From Blastomussa wellsi (taxonomy: Eukaryota; Cnidaria; Anthozoa; Scleractinia; Plerogyridae), in contig OX393571.1 in the NCBI GenBank assembly GCA_947652115.1, positions 18,199,134 to 18,263,133 of the forward strand: a stretch of DNA of 64,000 bases. Reading direction: 5' to 3'. Below the pieces are notes generated by a model, which was not told the DNA's origin, did not search any database, and saw nothing but the letters and a program-made list of their open reading frames with translations. Position numbers and translations under genes: made by a program. Numbering within the stretch: the stretch's first letter is position 1; each line of letters starts with the position of its first letter. This document shows positions 49,401 through 59,900 of this stretch, piece by piece.

Positions 49401-51372
49401 AGTTCAACCCACGCACAATACAGTGCCGGAAGATTGAACCCGAATATCTGGTACTGATGCAATTCATGATGCTGTCTTCCTAATGGAGGTTACTACATAA
49501 CACTCTTACTTTTGAAACCGTGTGAAATTAAAAATATTTATTAGTTTCTGAATACCAAAATAGCATCCAAATATTTTTCATTTTGTTGTGATACCGAGAC
49601 AGTATGTTTCAATGTGAAAAGTATTGATATCAACACCATTTTGGAATATTACGTCTACATTCCGTGAAATTAAAATGGCAAAACGACAAAGTCCAAACAG
49701 CCGCAAATGATTCTTGGATGTCCCAAATCGCACACCCTGCTGTTAAGTGAAATGAACATTTATCATCATGTCACGAATTTTCATTTTCAGCTCTGTTGCG
49801 TCTCAATTAACAGGAAAAAAAGGCCCGATCAAATGCGTCCGTGAAATAAAACGATCCAGACATTCTATTATTTTTGTCTTCAAACTAAGCTCGAAGCCTC
49901 GCTGTTTATTTAACCTTTTAAAAAGTGCAATTTATGTTTTTGCTTTAGATCGGCCCAAGAACCACGGAATTCCGACGCGAACACTGACGATTTAAGATCA
50001 AAGTTCTCGATTAACCTTCTCGAAAACGAACTAAAACATGTAAACAATGATGCAATGGACAGAGCAACTATCACATGTAAATTTCACGTCCCGGTCGACT
50101 TATACGTTAATTTTTTTTCTTTGTTCTTCGCATTGCCACTTCAAAGACGAACAATAAAGTCTTCCGAGCGGCACATTTTAAAACAAACCGTTCAATGCTT
50201 CATAGAGCTAAATAAAACTATACAATCAGCTCACTAAGCTCTAAATTTAAAACACACATACAACTTTCTCCAAATTGATTCACGTGCAATACTCATTTCC
50301 AAGTCTCTTATGACCTTCTAATTTACTGAGGTCAAAACAAAATGGAAAATGTATATAAGAAGGATTATCTAAACGCCGATTATAAGAGAATGAAAGGAAC
50401 ACAGAAATCCATCAATGAAAACAATGCGAAATGAACAAACTTCGAATCCATGCAAGCAACAAGCCGCCCCATTGTAGTGGCATCTCAGCAGCCAGCCATT
50501 TATAGCAGAGTTATCTAAAATTTCAAACAGACCGTCTGAACTTTCTCAATCAGTGCAAAAACGCAGCTGGCCCCGAGCGCATTGCAAGCCGCTATTAACT
50601 TTCAAAGCTTCGCCGCTGTTGCTCTGCACGAGTGAAAGAAATGCGATAGGAAATCGCGACCAAGGGGATGGATATTAATAAAAGTTCATTCAGCGAAGAC
50701 ATTTCAATAGAGCAACACATTCTCTTTGATTACCGCGCGCGTGAAAATGTGTTCTACAAGGCGTGCACTGAATACTTTTCTCGCCAAACTTGTTTCACAC
50801 AAAGCGAAATTTGCATAGTGCATTCACAAGAGTCGCATACCACGTCAAGTCTAATTATTTCTTACATTAAACAAGCAAACAGAGAACTAATATAAAAACA
50901 AAACAACGGTTTGCACTCCATAAAGCTTACCTCGAAGAGCCGAGCGATCGCTTGTGATGGAGTCCCGAAAGAAAGCTTCCTAAAAAGCGTAAAAGTGGAA
51001 GACGATATGATTAGCATGAATGCTGATCGCCATAACAGATGTACGATCGTGTTGGGGTGAAGCTTTGATCATGATTTTTAACGTGATAAACAAAGCACTA
51101 AAGAGACTTGTGACACTTCTATGCACTACATCCTTCCATCTGAACACGCGCTGAACGCAAAAAAGCGACTTTCCTGACCAGCAATGCAGTATTTTCGAAA
51201 TAGGTGGTGAAACATTCATACAACCGTAATTGCATTGTAAATTGACGAACGAACAAAATCAAACAAACACATTTCTACCACGTACAGTACATCGCCTGGC
51301 CAATTTCGACTTACCAGACAAAATCCACAGATAAAATCCCCAAAATAGACAGTTGAACGTCTGAAATCCCAT
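35925..51372 (-). CDS. ROR-family receptor tyrosine kinase, gene A (Ig-CRD-kringle-TM-kinase), 11 exons
   Basis: Exons: 51372-51315, 50979-50931, 48655-48612, 46900-46741, 45516-45398, 44751-44710, 42350-42266, 40710-40238, 39162-38908, 37465-37266, 36845-35925. All junctions are in phase, giving 801 residues. Signal peptide, one Ig domain, ten-cysteine Frizzled-type CRD, kringle, TM helix and tyrosine kinase follow in the order unique to ROR receptors; MuSK lacks the kringle in mammals. RORs are cell-surface receptors for Wnt5-type ligands acting in polarity and migration. Oddities are degenerate catalytic motifs (HGD, DVA) and a tail of only about 25 residues where vertebrate RORs have hundreds. 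It is tandem with gene B, same strand, about 4.7 kb downstream in the direction of transcription. The symbol is left blank because orthology to ROR1 or ROR2 cannot be assigned. Confidence 0.88.
37266..37465 (-). CDS. Gene A exon 10: transmembrane segment
   Basis: Codes for DDPSAVAETVQ, a hydrophobic helix of about 24 residues (from IVSILYTVVPCLVFAIAFSS onward), then basic juxtamembrane residues (CWRYHK). It ends PTYPK in phase 0, joining directly to the kinase exon. Confidence 0.85.
38297..38480. repeat. Fragment of the 19576-19878 TIR element family
   Basis: It begins 'ttatagttcaccactaaatt', then 'atagtgcccgtccgaggaaa', 'ggatggatagtgcccgtccg' and 'tttgtaaacaagcgg'. The opposite end is missing or diverged. 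It lies in gene A intron 9. Confidence 0.65.
38908..39162 (-). CDS. Gene A exon 9: kringle domain
   Basis: Codes for a kringle: GCYSDKGENF start, CQRWNS, HNFCRNPGG, KPWCFTTD and DFCDIPSCG, with all six kringle cysteines. A long basic run (GGKKKK) lies before PWC. Introns on both sides are phase 1, as is usual for shuffled extracellular modules. Confidence 0.92.
39325..39900 (-). pseudogene. Cys-rich mobile-element fragment in gene A intron 8
   Basis: On the minus strand two adjacent open stretches read NVAQDPVFVYCPEQSRF...SNFEVSDETLVPFL and then LQHYRFEPECVPNPEDSESE...LEGTFWCTCERC. The second resembles the zinc-binding P2X7-like C-terminal domain found in many invertebrate transposon-linked proteins. 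A CCRE motif appears in another frame, so it is broken. This is suggestive only. Confidence 0.35.
39955..40110 (-). repeat. Retroelement 3'-end-type repeat, inverted copy of 6855-6975
   Basis: It contains 'gtgacagtgactgacatttc', 'gacaacctgagcggaagtca' and 'cgtcagtcgaatgtt', the complements of blocks at 6865-6960. It lies in gene A intron 8. Confidence 0.55.
40238..40710 (-). CDS. Gene A exon 8: Frizzled-type cysteine-rich domain
   Basis: A single 473-nt exon. The ROR-type CRD pattern is clear: CVVYNGSICSKFLKGQPIYL, CRPFVQPLLCHYQFPSCD, PKPREICYEECETLRTKIC and FPQCSNLP. All ten cysteines are present. PKPR and CHY.FP.CD match ROR CRDs closely. This is the predicted Wnt-binding module. It is encoded in one exon, unlike the second CRD of gene B, which is split in two. 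Confidence 0.92.
40814..41825. mobile_element. 1-kb non-autonomous TIR element
   Basis: Left terminus TTTAGTAAATTCTCAACCTC and right terminus GAGGTTGAGAATTTACTAAA are inverted repeats of about 29 bp, both continuing to 'ggttattgc'. The interior holds a second 'aaccccggttaatagcaaat' motif and no transposase frame. It abuts the palindromic MITE at 41828. It lies in gene A intron 7. Confidence 0.7.
41828..41936. repeat. Palindromic MITE
   Basis: Inverted repeat with outer arms 'aattattccat' / 'atggaataatt' and inner arms 'ttggatatgaggtgataa' / 'ttatcacctcatatccaa'. Same family as 22098-22202. It lies directly next to the right end of the 1-kb TIR element. Confidence 0.75.
42266..45516 (-). CDS. 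Gene A exons 5-7: second half of Ig domain and linker exons
   Basis: Exon 5 (45516-45398) gives EWGSRLKN...LSDAGTYTCVANNSLGTARIQAFLVVN, containing the DAGTYTC signature of an Ig domain. Exon 6 (44751-44710) and exon 7 (42350-42266) code for Ser/Thr/Pro/Lys-rich linkers (SIKPTTPQDKSTL; FPKNSKQSNPTDSG) leading to the CRD. Phases 1, 1 and 2 fit exactly. The linkers vary greatly from gene B. Confidence 0.8.
43238..43355. mobile_element. Inverted dimer of a second Penelope-like 3' end
   Basis: Left arm 'tataatttggttttgtcaac' plus 'tgggttgataatgtgaa', and right arm its complement ending 'ccaaattata'. The asymmetric right arm adds 'cgtcagctcttgaatctctt'. The same unit, single, is at 63795-63990. 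Confidence 0.55.
43466..43800. repeat. Dispersed repeat, third copy
   Basis: It begins 'aaatggaggttgggtgcctg', has 'caacccagccatgaaccccc' and 'cacccatcacactgttaagc', and ends 'aaatatgcatttaactgcat'. It is related to 16548 and 32488 and lies in gene A intron 6. Confidence 0.6.
44446..44533. repeat. Palindromic repeat
   Basis: Arms 'ttaaccgagc' / 'gctcggttaa', then 'ggtctgtatgg' / 'ccatacagacc' and 'aatcttgacc' / 'ggtcaagatt'. It would form a long hairpin and is probably a MITE. It lies in gene A intron 6. Confidence 0.7.
45765..46034 (-). repeat. tRNA-derived SINE, family 2
   Basis: On the minus strand it has head 'gaggtgcggagacctaatgg', then B-box 'gggttcgagtcccggctggg', 'gcattgtgttgttgggcaag', 'ggagtataaatgggtatagg' and the 'cctgcgatggacaagcatcc' 3' part. 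A well-kept copy, between the two Ig exons of gene A. Confidence 0.75.
46310..46722 (-). repeat. SINE family 2 copy interrupted by a MITE
   Basis: The two halves, about 46722-46588 ('gtataaatg' side with tRNA-like head near 46700) and 46416-46310, join into one SINE if the MITE at 46417-46587 is removed. Its end is only about 20 bp from the splice donor of gene A exon 4 (46741). Confidence 0.65.
46417..46587. mobile_element. hAT-like MITE nested in a SINE
   Basis: Perfect 15-bp inverted termini CAGGGCTGTCACTAA / TTAGTGACAGCCCTG. CATTTA directly flanks both sides (46411-46416 and 46588-46593), consistent with a target-site duplication. Relative at 14283-14460. Confidence 0.8.
46741..51372 (-). 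CDS. Gene A exons 1-4: signal peptide, N-terminal link, first half of Ig domain
   Basis: Exon 1 (51372-51315) codes for MGFQTFNCLFWGFYLWILS, a classic hydrophobic signal peptide, which fixes the start. Exon 2 (50979-50931) and exon 3 (48655-48612) give SFLSGLHHKRSLGSS and SELSNHSKSCPDCK. The HHKR could be a processing site (guess). Exon 4 (46900-46741) gives APIFDKPLQNLTAMEEGRAQ and CYVSGRPTPDVTWYKNGKII, the first half of an I-set Ig domain with its first Cys and the Trp. Exons 2 and 3 are very short and rest on splice motifs plus phase. Confidence 0.75.
48752..49020 (+). repeat. tRNA-derived SINE, family 2, best copy
   Basis: Head 'ggaggcgtggtggcataatg' and B box 'ccgggtttgagccctggctg', then 'gcactgcattgtgttcttgg', 'ctctccacccaggtgtataa', 'cctgcgatggactaccatcc' and 'caggaaaagctccagcagta'. 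It lies in gene A intron 2. Confidence 0.8.
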
Positions 51373-51432
51373 CTCAGAGTTGCTTCAAGGCATAGCCATT
51401 AATGTACAACTCTCCATGCCCAACAGCCCGCT

Positions 51433-51439
51433 TATTATA
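51433..51439 (-). promoter_or_regulatory. Possible TATA box of gene A
   Basis: TATAATA on the minus strand about 60 nt upstream of the gene A start codon. With usual TATA spacing this leaves a 5' UTR of about 30 nt. It could be chance in AT-rich DNA. Confidence 0.3.
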
Positions 51440-53043
51440 CACGAACTTTGCAGAAACAAAGGGCGCATGTGATCTCTCGCAAAGCGCCATAGATTATTAT
51501 GGGATTAGCGGTAGCTACTGAAAACATGATTCTTGTTACAGACGGAAAGGTCAAACTCACTCTGTCACTTTCGTATCATTGGCTGCTTCAGAAAACAATG
51601 AGACAAAGACGAAATTTCTGTTCATTTACATAAAAATATTTTGCCTATTTAGTCCATTAGCACTACCAAACCCATTTTGTTTTTCCTTTCTTCCCTCGCT
51701 TTATCTCTTGAGTCAACAACTGGAATAAAAGGCGCTCACCTAAGCAGTGATATATCTGACAGGTTGGCATAGTAACCAGAACGATCTGTTAGCACTGTCA
51801 AAGTTTGCCACAAACAGCCAGAAAATTGTCGGAAAATACAGCGACAAGTATCAAATGTTCCAGCCTTCTGCCTGGGAAAGTTCGGCTCAAAACGTGTCAG
51901 AATGTGGAGAAAACTGTCTGTTTTTGCTTAGATATGTGAAGTGTTTTCACAGATCGAGATCGAGTTGGCCAAAGGCGAAATTACTTTGTTTCCGCAAAAA
52001 TTGGAGTTTTTTTGAGTGACAGTTGTCACAAACGATGTTATTGAAAACTGACGAGACGAGCAAACTTTAAAAAACAAACTTTCAAGAATATTTTTTAATT
52101 AGCGTTTTGAAATATTCCTTTCGGCGAGCGAAAGTGGAGTTGCAACGCCCCTTAACCGGAGCAAGTGAATAGAATTCTTTGCTAATCAGCTTATGTTTAT
52201 CTTCTGAGCGTCTCCGAGTTGACACAAAGTGCAGTTTGCTTTGTCTACGACCGCACTTTACCGTAACATTTTTGCAAACAAAATGCGTACTCTAAAAGGG
52301 TCGTTATTTTGCATCACAAGTGACAAGATAAAGAGTGTGCCCTGAGGCTTTATGCCGCTTTTAACTTTCCGAAATTTCGTCTGGTGTGTATCAACGTGTC
52401 CTTGTTGTGTGATTTTCAATTTGTATTCGGCGCCTTTAAGTCTGCGCAAGAAAATAATATCTAACAATAATATATTTTGGAACAAGTACCTTTGGGGAAG
52501 GAGGTTGGTAATTACCTGGGCTTGATACCACATCCGGTTGAAACTAAAGAGAACAAACAGCATCTAATTAACTAAGATTTGAATATTAACATTTACCAGA
52601 TCCTACTTAGAAATCAATATGATATTACTGTCCCTGACCTCCAAAACAGCCTGCCAACAGGTTCCCTATAGTGGGGTGTAGGGCAACTGATAAATCGACA
52701 AGCGGACCGAGCCCAAAACAAGAAATAATTCTTGCCGATTTTGTTTCGCTCCATACGCAACAAGGCGGTGAATGTTTTCGTAGGCTAACGAAATTACGAA
52801 ATCAGTCGTTATGTTGCCCATCAGTGTTTGTCACTGACCCGAACTAACAGCACAGTACAGTTTGACAAAGAATGCGGTCAAAACCCTTGCTTTTCTAATC
52901 TCTTCTTTTTGTGATTCACAGAAACTGGAGACTGAAGTCCTTAATTTCGTTAAGTACTTTCTTCGCCTGTACTTTTGCTGTTTGTCTTATCGTCCCCGGT
53001 GGTTTACTGTGCTTTGCGAATGGGCACAGAAGTAGATATTCAG

Positions 53044-53308
53044 TACAGATTTTCGCGAGTTCCGAAGTTTTAATTTCGCAAAGTGCAGATTTTCATTTCG
53101 CAAAATACAGCTTTTCATTTCGCAAAGTACAGATTTTCATTTCGCAAAATACAGATTTTCATTTCGCAAAGTGCAGATTTTCATTTCGCAAAATACAGAT
53201 TTTCATTTCGCAAAATACAGATTTTCATTTCGCAAAGTACAGATTTTCCTCTCGCAAAATACAGATTTACAGATTTTCATTTCGTTTCGTTTCGTTTCGC
53301 AAAGTACA
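53044..53308. repeat. 22-bp minisatellite, about 10-11 units
   Basis: Unit close to CAGATTTTCATTTCGCAAAATA, with G/A changes at the end (aaagtg, aaagta, aaaata). Because 22 is not a multiple of 3, any frame through it cycles through three peptides every 66 nt. The open frames across it are therefore repeat artefacts. Confidence 0.92.
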
Positions 53309-56056
53309 ATGAGCCGTCCCCGGTATATTTTTTGAGCAGTATTTTTTGCGAAATTTCAATATCATTCACGCAAAACAAAAATTGTCATTTTATCTCTCTT
53401 TCCACTTTCTGATTATATATAAAATAAACATTAAGTCGTGACAACTTGTTTCCCCTGGGCATGGCATTTCTTGACGTTTTTCTTTCGTTTCCTTGTTTCT
53501 CCGTCCAATCTCCACTTTATCAAATATTTATCTACCTCGCACCTGTTCCATACGGCATTTATCGACTAATGACAATCTAGTTTTTTCTAATATTTGACAG
53601 TGATATATCGAGATAACTTACTTTTATTGATGCAACAGGATACATTTTCATATTTCCTTAAAATTCTAAAAAGTCCCTTGAGCGTTATATGTGCCTGCCG
53701 GCCGGTCAAGGTAACCTTCGCAATTTCATATCATATTCAGAAAAACCTTTCGTATCACCTGTTTTTAGGTGCATGATCAAATACATTATTTACTGTCTCC
53801 AAAAGGAGTTTTGGAATATTATATGTTTGCGTAAACGGTTTTCAGTAGTTCGCAGTTGATTTCTGAACTGACTCGGGGTTTCTACGGGAATTAATTCGCT
53901 TTGTCATAAAATGAAGCTGTAGCGTTTTCATGTTTTTCATGACTTTCCATAGTTGAACATTCAGATGAATTTAATAGATGAAAAAAATTAAGTTAAATGG
54001 TCTAACTATGAAAAGGATCAGTTTATTTATTTGAGCAGGGGTTTCGTTTGAGGCCGGAGGCCGGACTTGTTTGAAATGAAAAGTCCGGTAGCAACGTCCG
54101 ATGGTTCACACGAAATAATATTTTTTTTAAGTGTGATGTCCGCTTGCTTAATTTATGAATCCGGTAGTTTCAAATGTTACCGAAAACCCTGTTTGAGTAT
54201 CAAAATCGTCTTGCAAACCTAGCGAGGCCTACTAAACCGCGAAAGCTCATGTACACCAAAATAGCACTTTACGCACTGCTTTTTCAAAGTTGGCATTCAT
54301 CGGTTTCTAGACGTGCACAACTGACCGTCGCCATTGCAAAACCGGCAGGAAATATAACCCATCTCGTAATCAGGGCCTTTTCCCTGGGAGAAAAGGCCCT
54401 GGGCTCTAGGTTGGAAATAACAATAAACCAACCAGAATTCAAATTTGAATTCGAGACTTTGGGGACGAGAATGGGTGCGTGTTTGAAGCTTAAGAAAAGA
54501 AATGAGGAGAGCGTCAACTACAGAAACTGCATAAATTATACTATCATCCTTAAAATTGGTTTATTTATAACATGGACGAAGCCAGATATACACCTTCACA
54601 TGCAGTCACACGTTTGTACAGTTATATATTTACTACGTAACAACTGACGATGGCTTCAAGCTGTCATGTTCTTCATGAATTTGCCCTCAGCCAGTTTCTC
54701 GTTTGGCGCAATTTTTGACGGAATGCTACTTTGGACCTGCCACAGAGTCATACTTTCAAATCAAACGCGAAAAAGGTGAAATAAAAGAATACGAAACGCA
54801 TTCCTGTAGGAACACATTTATGGTGTTAGAAATTTACTTTTACATGCAACTGAAAAACATTTTCATGAAGAAAGAGCAACTTGAGAATCTCTAATCGTCT
54901 ACGTAATTTAAACTGTAACTTGTTTAACGATGGGCCACTCGCCCATGTAGCTGGCGGTTTAGTTTGAGGAGCGCTAGCGAGCCAGAGGAGAAAGAGCGAG
55001 AAAACGAGGAACAAGTCCCTCGGGGCCTCACATTTCGCTCGCGAATGCTGCTCCAACTAAGCCGCAAGTCAGGGCCCTTTTATCAAACGAGCGCTGGTTA
55101 CTAATATAAAAACTTTCAACAAGTGAACTCCTCGTGCAATTAAATATAACAACAATATAATACAATACTGACAAAACTGTCCGATATTCTAACAACCACA
55201 CCTCACTACCGATTTATCATTCATACTGATACAAATTTAGCAGCAGACCTGTCAATCGTGCATAAATGACAGCTTTATGCTTATTCTATTAAAATATTGA
55301 TATAATCATGGAACTTATTGGTTACGCACTCTCTTTTCCTAGTGGTAATATTATCTCTATGTATAAACACCCAAACTCCACCTCAAAACAATTGCGAATA
55401 CGGTACTCTTTTTGTAGTTAAGTTAAAATAAAATGAACCTCGGTGACCTTGGGTTTTCAATAACATAAATAAATATATATTGGAAAATAAGCCCGAGCAA
55501 TTGCTTTTTTTCCCTGAGAAAAATGTTATTCAAAGTCAAAGATAGTCTCGTGTGCATCCGCACAGGTGGTCATGCAATCGTTTCACTTGGGGATTGCGTG
55601 ACGAACCAAATACATGTAACAGATGCGCAGGAGACTAAGACAGTTTGTACAAACTAATTGGTATTGTCCATCCTAAATGAATTCCATGTATAAACTGAAC
55701 TTTTTTGGTATCTATTTCTTCCCTCGTAGAAAGCTTTAAAATCTAAATTTGACCTTAGATTCGTGTACACTTTACAGTTCATCAGTTGTCATTTGTGTAC
55801 TTGTGCTGGTTTCAATGTCAGTATTATCCGTGTTCCTTGCCATGGTGGCAAAGAATTGTTAAATATTTGGCCTTCTTGCTTGATAATACTGGAGAGCTTA
55901 AATGTTTTTAACAATAATATTTCACTGTACATGCGTTCGTTTTCAAGCTTCCATCTGATGGCCGCCAGTAATGTGTCACGCGTCACAAGATGGGCTGGCT
56001 GTTGAGCGCTCTCTCTTAGCTGCCATGATTCCAATGGATGAAGTATCTGCGCGTCA

Positions 56057-56923
56057 CTAATGGCTCTCTGCGATCGAGTCACCAGCCCATTCACGGAGTC
56101 GGGAACAAATCTCGGTAAATTGCGGTCTATCCGAGGGGTTTTCTTCCCAGCATTCCCTCATCAACCCGAACATCCGGGCGGGGCAACTGTCCGGGCATGA
56201 CAGGAGTTGCAGGTTGCGTATTTGTTCAATAGCTTCCTGATTCGTGAACCCGGTGTACGGCTGGCAACCGAAGCAGTATATTTCCCATAATAAAACCCCG
56301 TATGACCAAACGTCCGTCATGTGGCTGAACTGCAGAGTGTTAAGCGCTTCCGGTGCCATCCATCTTACCGGAAGTAACGCACTACTGTGAACCCAGGAGT
56401 AATCCAAGGGGTACTTGTAGCTTCCGATGCCAAGGTTGGATATTTTAACGATGTTGCCTTCGGTCACGTAGCAATTCCTGGCAGCAAGATCGCGGTGAAC
56501 GAAGTGACTCTCCACAAGGAAGTCCATACCGGAAGCGATTTGCAACGAGAAGTCCAATAACAGATCATACTCAGAGATATCAGACGGTATCATACCCGAT
56601 AACTTGGACGCGTTTTCCACTAAGAATCGATTCAGGTCCATGTCAGTATGATACTCGAATACCATGAACCGTGGCTCCTCTCCCGCAGACACGCCAATCA
56701 AACTCAGGATATTAATGTCCTGTAAATTGGCAAGAATGGACGTCTCCTTTTTGAAGCTCTCTACGGCAGCGGCTGGTACGTCGCTTTTCAGTCGTTTTAT
56801 GGCAATTTCTACGTCTGCGTCGTTAGAGTCGACTTTGATTAGCGCCCCTTTACACACCTTGGCGAATCCTCCTTCACCAAGACTTTCAAGAAACTTTACT
56901 TTGCCGTAGTTTACTTCGTGGTT
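56057..56923 (-). CDS. Gene B last exon: kinase domain with DFG to NLG
   Basis: A single 867-nt exon. Glycine loop GEGGFAKVCKG has its third Gly replaced by Ala. The ATP lysine is in EIAIKRLK, the helix-C Glu in FKKETSIL, and the catalytic loop is a canonical FVHRDLAARNC. The metal-binding Asp of DFG is Asn (KISNLGIGSYKYP). RWMAPEA and DVWSYGVLLWEIYCFG are normal. Loss of that Asp is a standard mark of a pseudokinase. The protein stops about 10 residues after the kinase. Confidence 0.88.
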   Translation of the reverse strand, partial: NHEVNYGKVKFLESLGEGGFAKVCKGALIKVDSNDADVEIAIKRLKSDVPAAAVESFKKETSILANLQDINILSLIGVSAGEEPRFMVFEYHTDMDLNRFLVENASKLSGMIPSDISEYDLLLDFSLQIASGMDFLVESHFVHRDLAARNCYVTEGNIVKISNLGIGSYKYPLDYSWVHSSALLPVRWMAPEALNTLQFSHMTDVWSYGVLLWEIYCFGCQPYTGFTNQEAIEQIRNLQLLSCPDSCPARMFGLMRECWEENPSDRPQFTEICSRLREWAGDSIAESH

Positions 56924-59900
56924 CTGTTAAAGATGAAAGAGAAATATTTTTACTTTTCCGCTGTGTAATATATTTAAAATAAATGATAGTATTTTTTATT
57001 TCTTTTTCGCTGGAGAGCAAATCAGTTTGATGTAACTGAAAAACGTTTCTCTCACGACACACACACAAAAACAGCTAACCTTGGCAACAAACATTTTTAA
57101 TATCATATGGCCTTTTACTTATATCCTTTTAAATTCTTATATGGAAAATGCGCCTGCCTAGTAAGATCGCGTGTTGGCCACCCTGCTGGAGTCTGTTTCA
57201 GTTGTGTTCTTAGGGACGACACTTTAATTTGCCTCTCTCCACTCAGGAGTATAAATGGGTGCCAGCGAATTGTTGGGGAATCCATGCAATCATCATCATC
57301 ATCATCGTCGGAATCATTATCGTCATCATATTTTAAGACATCATGGCTTATTGACAGACCTTAACTTTTAACTAACTCGTAATTAAATCGCCAAACTGTC
57401 CCGTGTTAATCAAATACTCGCAATGCACCAACGAATCCATCAATTGCAATTGATACTCACCCACAGTGAGCGATACGCAGTACAACTGACTGTACAGGGT
57501 AAACTCTTTATTATGCAGTATAACTGACCTGACTGAAGACGCACGACTTGATTTCACTGATGCTTTGCTTTAAATCAAAGCTGGGATGCTGCAATGTACT
57601 CTGGGTACTCTTGGAGATAGAACCGGAAGAGGCGTGGTCCTTTTGCGGAAGTGCGCTCTTTCTGTGCTGTACCTTCAAGTATACGATGATTGACAGGAAA
57701 GCCACAATCAAAACTGCCATGATGGCGGAAATGACGTATATGGTTCGGCCGACCGGGCGTACTTGTTTTTGCGCCTGTTTGTAACCTGTATTCCCTGCAG
57801 AGCCTAAACAATAGAAACCGTGCTAGTCAGTATCGATTGGACTGTTAAAACTTTCACCTGGGTGGGTATGTGGGGGAGGGGGTACTGAGGAGGGGTGGGG
57901 GGTAAGCCCACGAAAACGGGATAACGTGTGCTGTTGGAAACCATCACACTGTACAAAATCGCGAAATGTTATAAATGTTATTACCATGCTTATTTCCAAC
58001 TACATGTGATGAAAATATACCCTATTGATTGAGGATCAACTCGGCTATCGCTTCGGGGATCTTCAGCAACCTTGGCAATGTTATGACGAAATTCATGATC
58101 AATAACATGACAGGCGCATGAAAACTGGTGTCAATTTGTTTATTCACAGTTATCAGCACGGTAATCAGTTAGGACGAGGGCAAAAAGTGGATTATGCGCG
58201 CGCCAGGGAACGCTCGCTACGCGGGCTCAGTTTGAATTCAGCGATCTCTTTTCTGAATCCGTGAAATGGAGGCCACGCTACAAAGCAAAACATACAGAAA
58301 TAAAACACTTGTTCCAGATTAATGTAAGATGTAAGATGGGGGGGGGGGGGAGAGAGGATGCAATGCAACCGTCCAGGTGGGTGGGGGTGGGGGAACTCGG
58401 CCACTTACCAGTCGCAGAACATTTCTTTATGTCACAAGACTCCATTTCGTAATCTTGTTCAACATAACACCACGGCATCGCACCTTGCCCTTTGGGATTG
58501 CGGCAGAAGTTGTGAGGGGGGTCCATGTAAGGCCACGTACGGCATGGGCGTCCCGATTTAGAAACGTTCTTTCGGCCAGCGTATGTTTCTCCGGTGCCGT
58601 TATAACATTCTGGAATAATAACAAAACACATCATCAAGACACAATCAACCTTATCCGAAACAAGAGCCGGGGTTGAAGATACCATGTATAAGACGTGCAA
58701 GAATGGACTTTAAAAATGGGGATGCCTTTGGTTGGCGGTTAAGGCGGACACAAAAAATTAAAATCTAATCATAGCACATTTTGAACACTATATAAAACAT
58801 CCAGTTTTAATTCATTTTAGTTACCCCGATAATAAATTCTTAAGCATTCTCGAGAAATTTAAACTTTCTCCATGTTTGACGGAAACGGAAACCCCAATGA
58901 GTCCCTCTAAAATGGTGTATCAGTGAAGTTCCTATAATCGTTAGTGAGTTAATAAAAGTAGGCAGAGAGAAACTCTACTGGGCGTGAGATTACTTATCAC
59001 GCGGATACATTCAGTCACGGAGGGCCTAAGTGCCAGTAGATAAGACAGGACTGAGCCCACGGTGTTCGTCACTGAAGTTGCTAAGCAACATGACGTGTTT
59101 GTTCGCGTGATTCATTAGCTCTCTCGCTAGCTTTTTGATTGGATAAAATAAGATTTTCCAAAACTGGCACTAGTTCCCGCGACTGAGATACGTACAACTT
59201 CTCCTGCTTAACACCAATGCCTCAGTTTGGGTCCCTGGCATTATAGCTGTTCAGCGGTGTAACATTTCACTCACCTTGAATCCCAGGACGAGGAAGAACA
59301 GAAAGTGAAGGAGTCGCTGGAGTTGATACTCCTGTAGGATTAAAAGCATACCCCATCACCGAATGGAATAAACAAAACGTCGCGTTTGAGAGGCATGGTG
59401 GTCTAAAGGTTGTGATCTAAACTCTATCTTGCACAAATATTAAAAGCGATAATAGGCTGAGCCGCGATTTACATGCTAGCAACTGGTCAGCGTAAAGACG
59501 CGACGCCATACCAATGTGTTATTACGAAATTCGTGGCAAATAAAATGGTTATTGTTGTTATAGTGGCATCCCCTACCCTCCTCTCCCTCTTCAACAGAAT
59601 GCGCGCCCTGCATCCCTCCATCCTGAGGAGATAACACATGCGTTGCACTAACCTGGAATTCCAAGCGGAGTACAGTAAGAATGGTCTTTGTTACCACGCT
59701 TGGGGAGTGCAGAACAGTTCGGCAGTAAAGCGCTGAACATTGGATCCATTTGAGCTAACTGCAGCTCCGTCAAACAAACGTCTTCAAACAATGCAAAACA
59801 GTCCTCACGGCATAGCCGAGGCTTGGAGTCCTTGGTGCGAGCATCACACTTAGGGAAGATGTGAAAGCACATCGCGGGAATGCCGAACCGCGTACACCTG

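Larger units (their letters stand above)
51373..56056. other. Intergenic region between receptor genes B and A
   Basis: No supported gene. It contains the 22-bp minisatellite at 53044-53308, and a small palindrome 'agggccttttccctgggaga' / complement at 54373-54401. A block at 54873-54920 matches the opposite strand at 48393-48432. Plus-strand open frames here lack domain or splice support. Confidence 0.6.

Noticed and set aside
52911..53412. Two overlapping plus-strand open frames with repeated Phe/Arg/Lys peptides
   Set aside because: They are produced by the 22-bp minisatellite; no start context, splice or domain support.
54174..54647. 157-codon plus-strand open frame
   Set aside because: It crosses a palindromic repeat and has no recognisable domain or splice partners.
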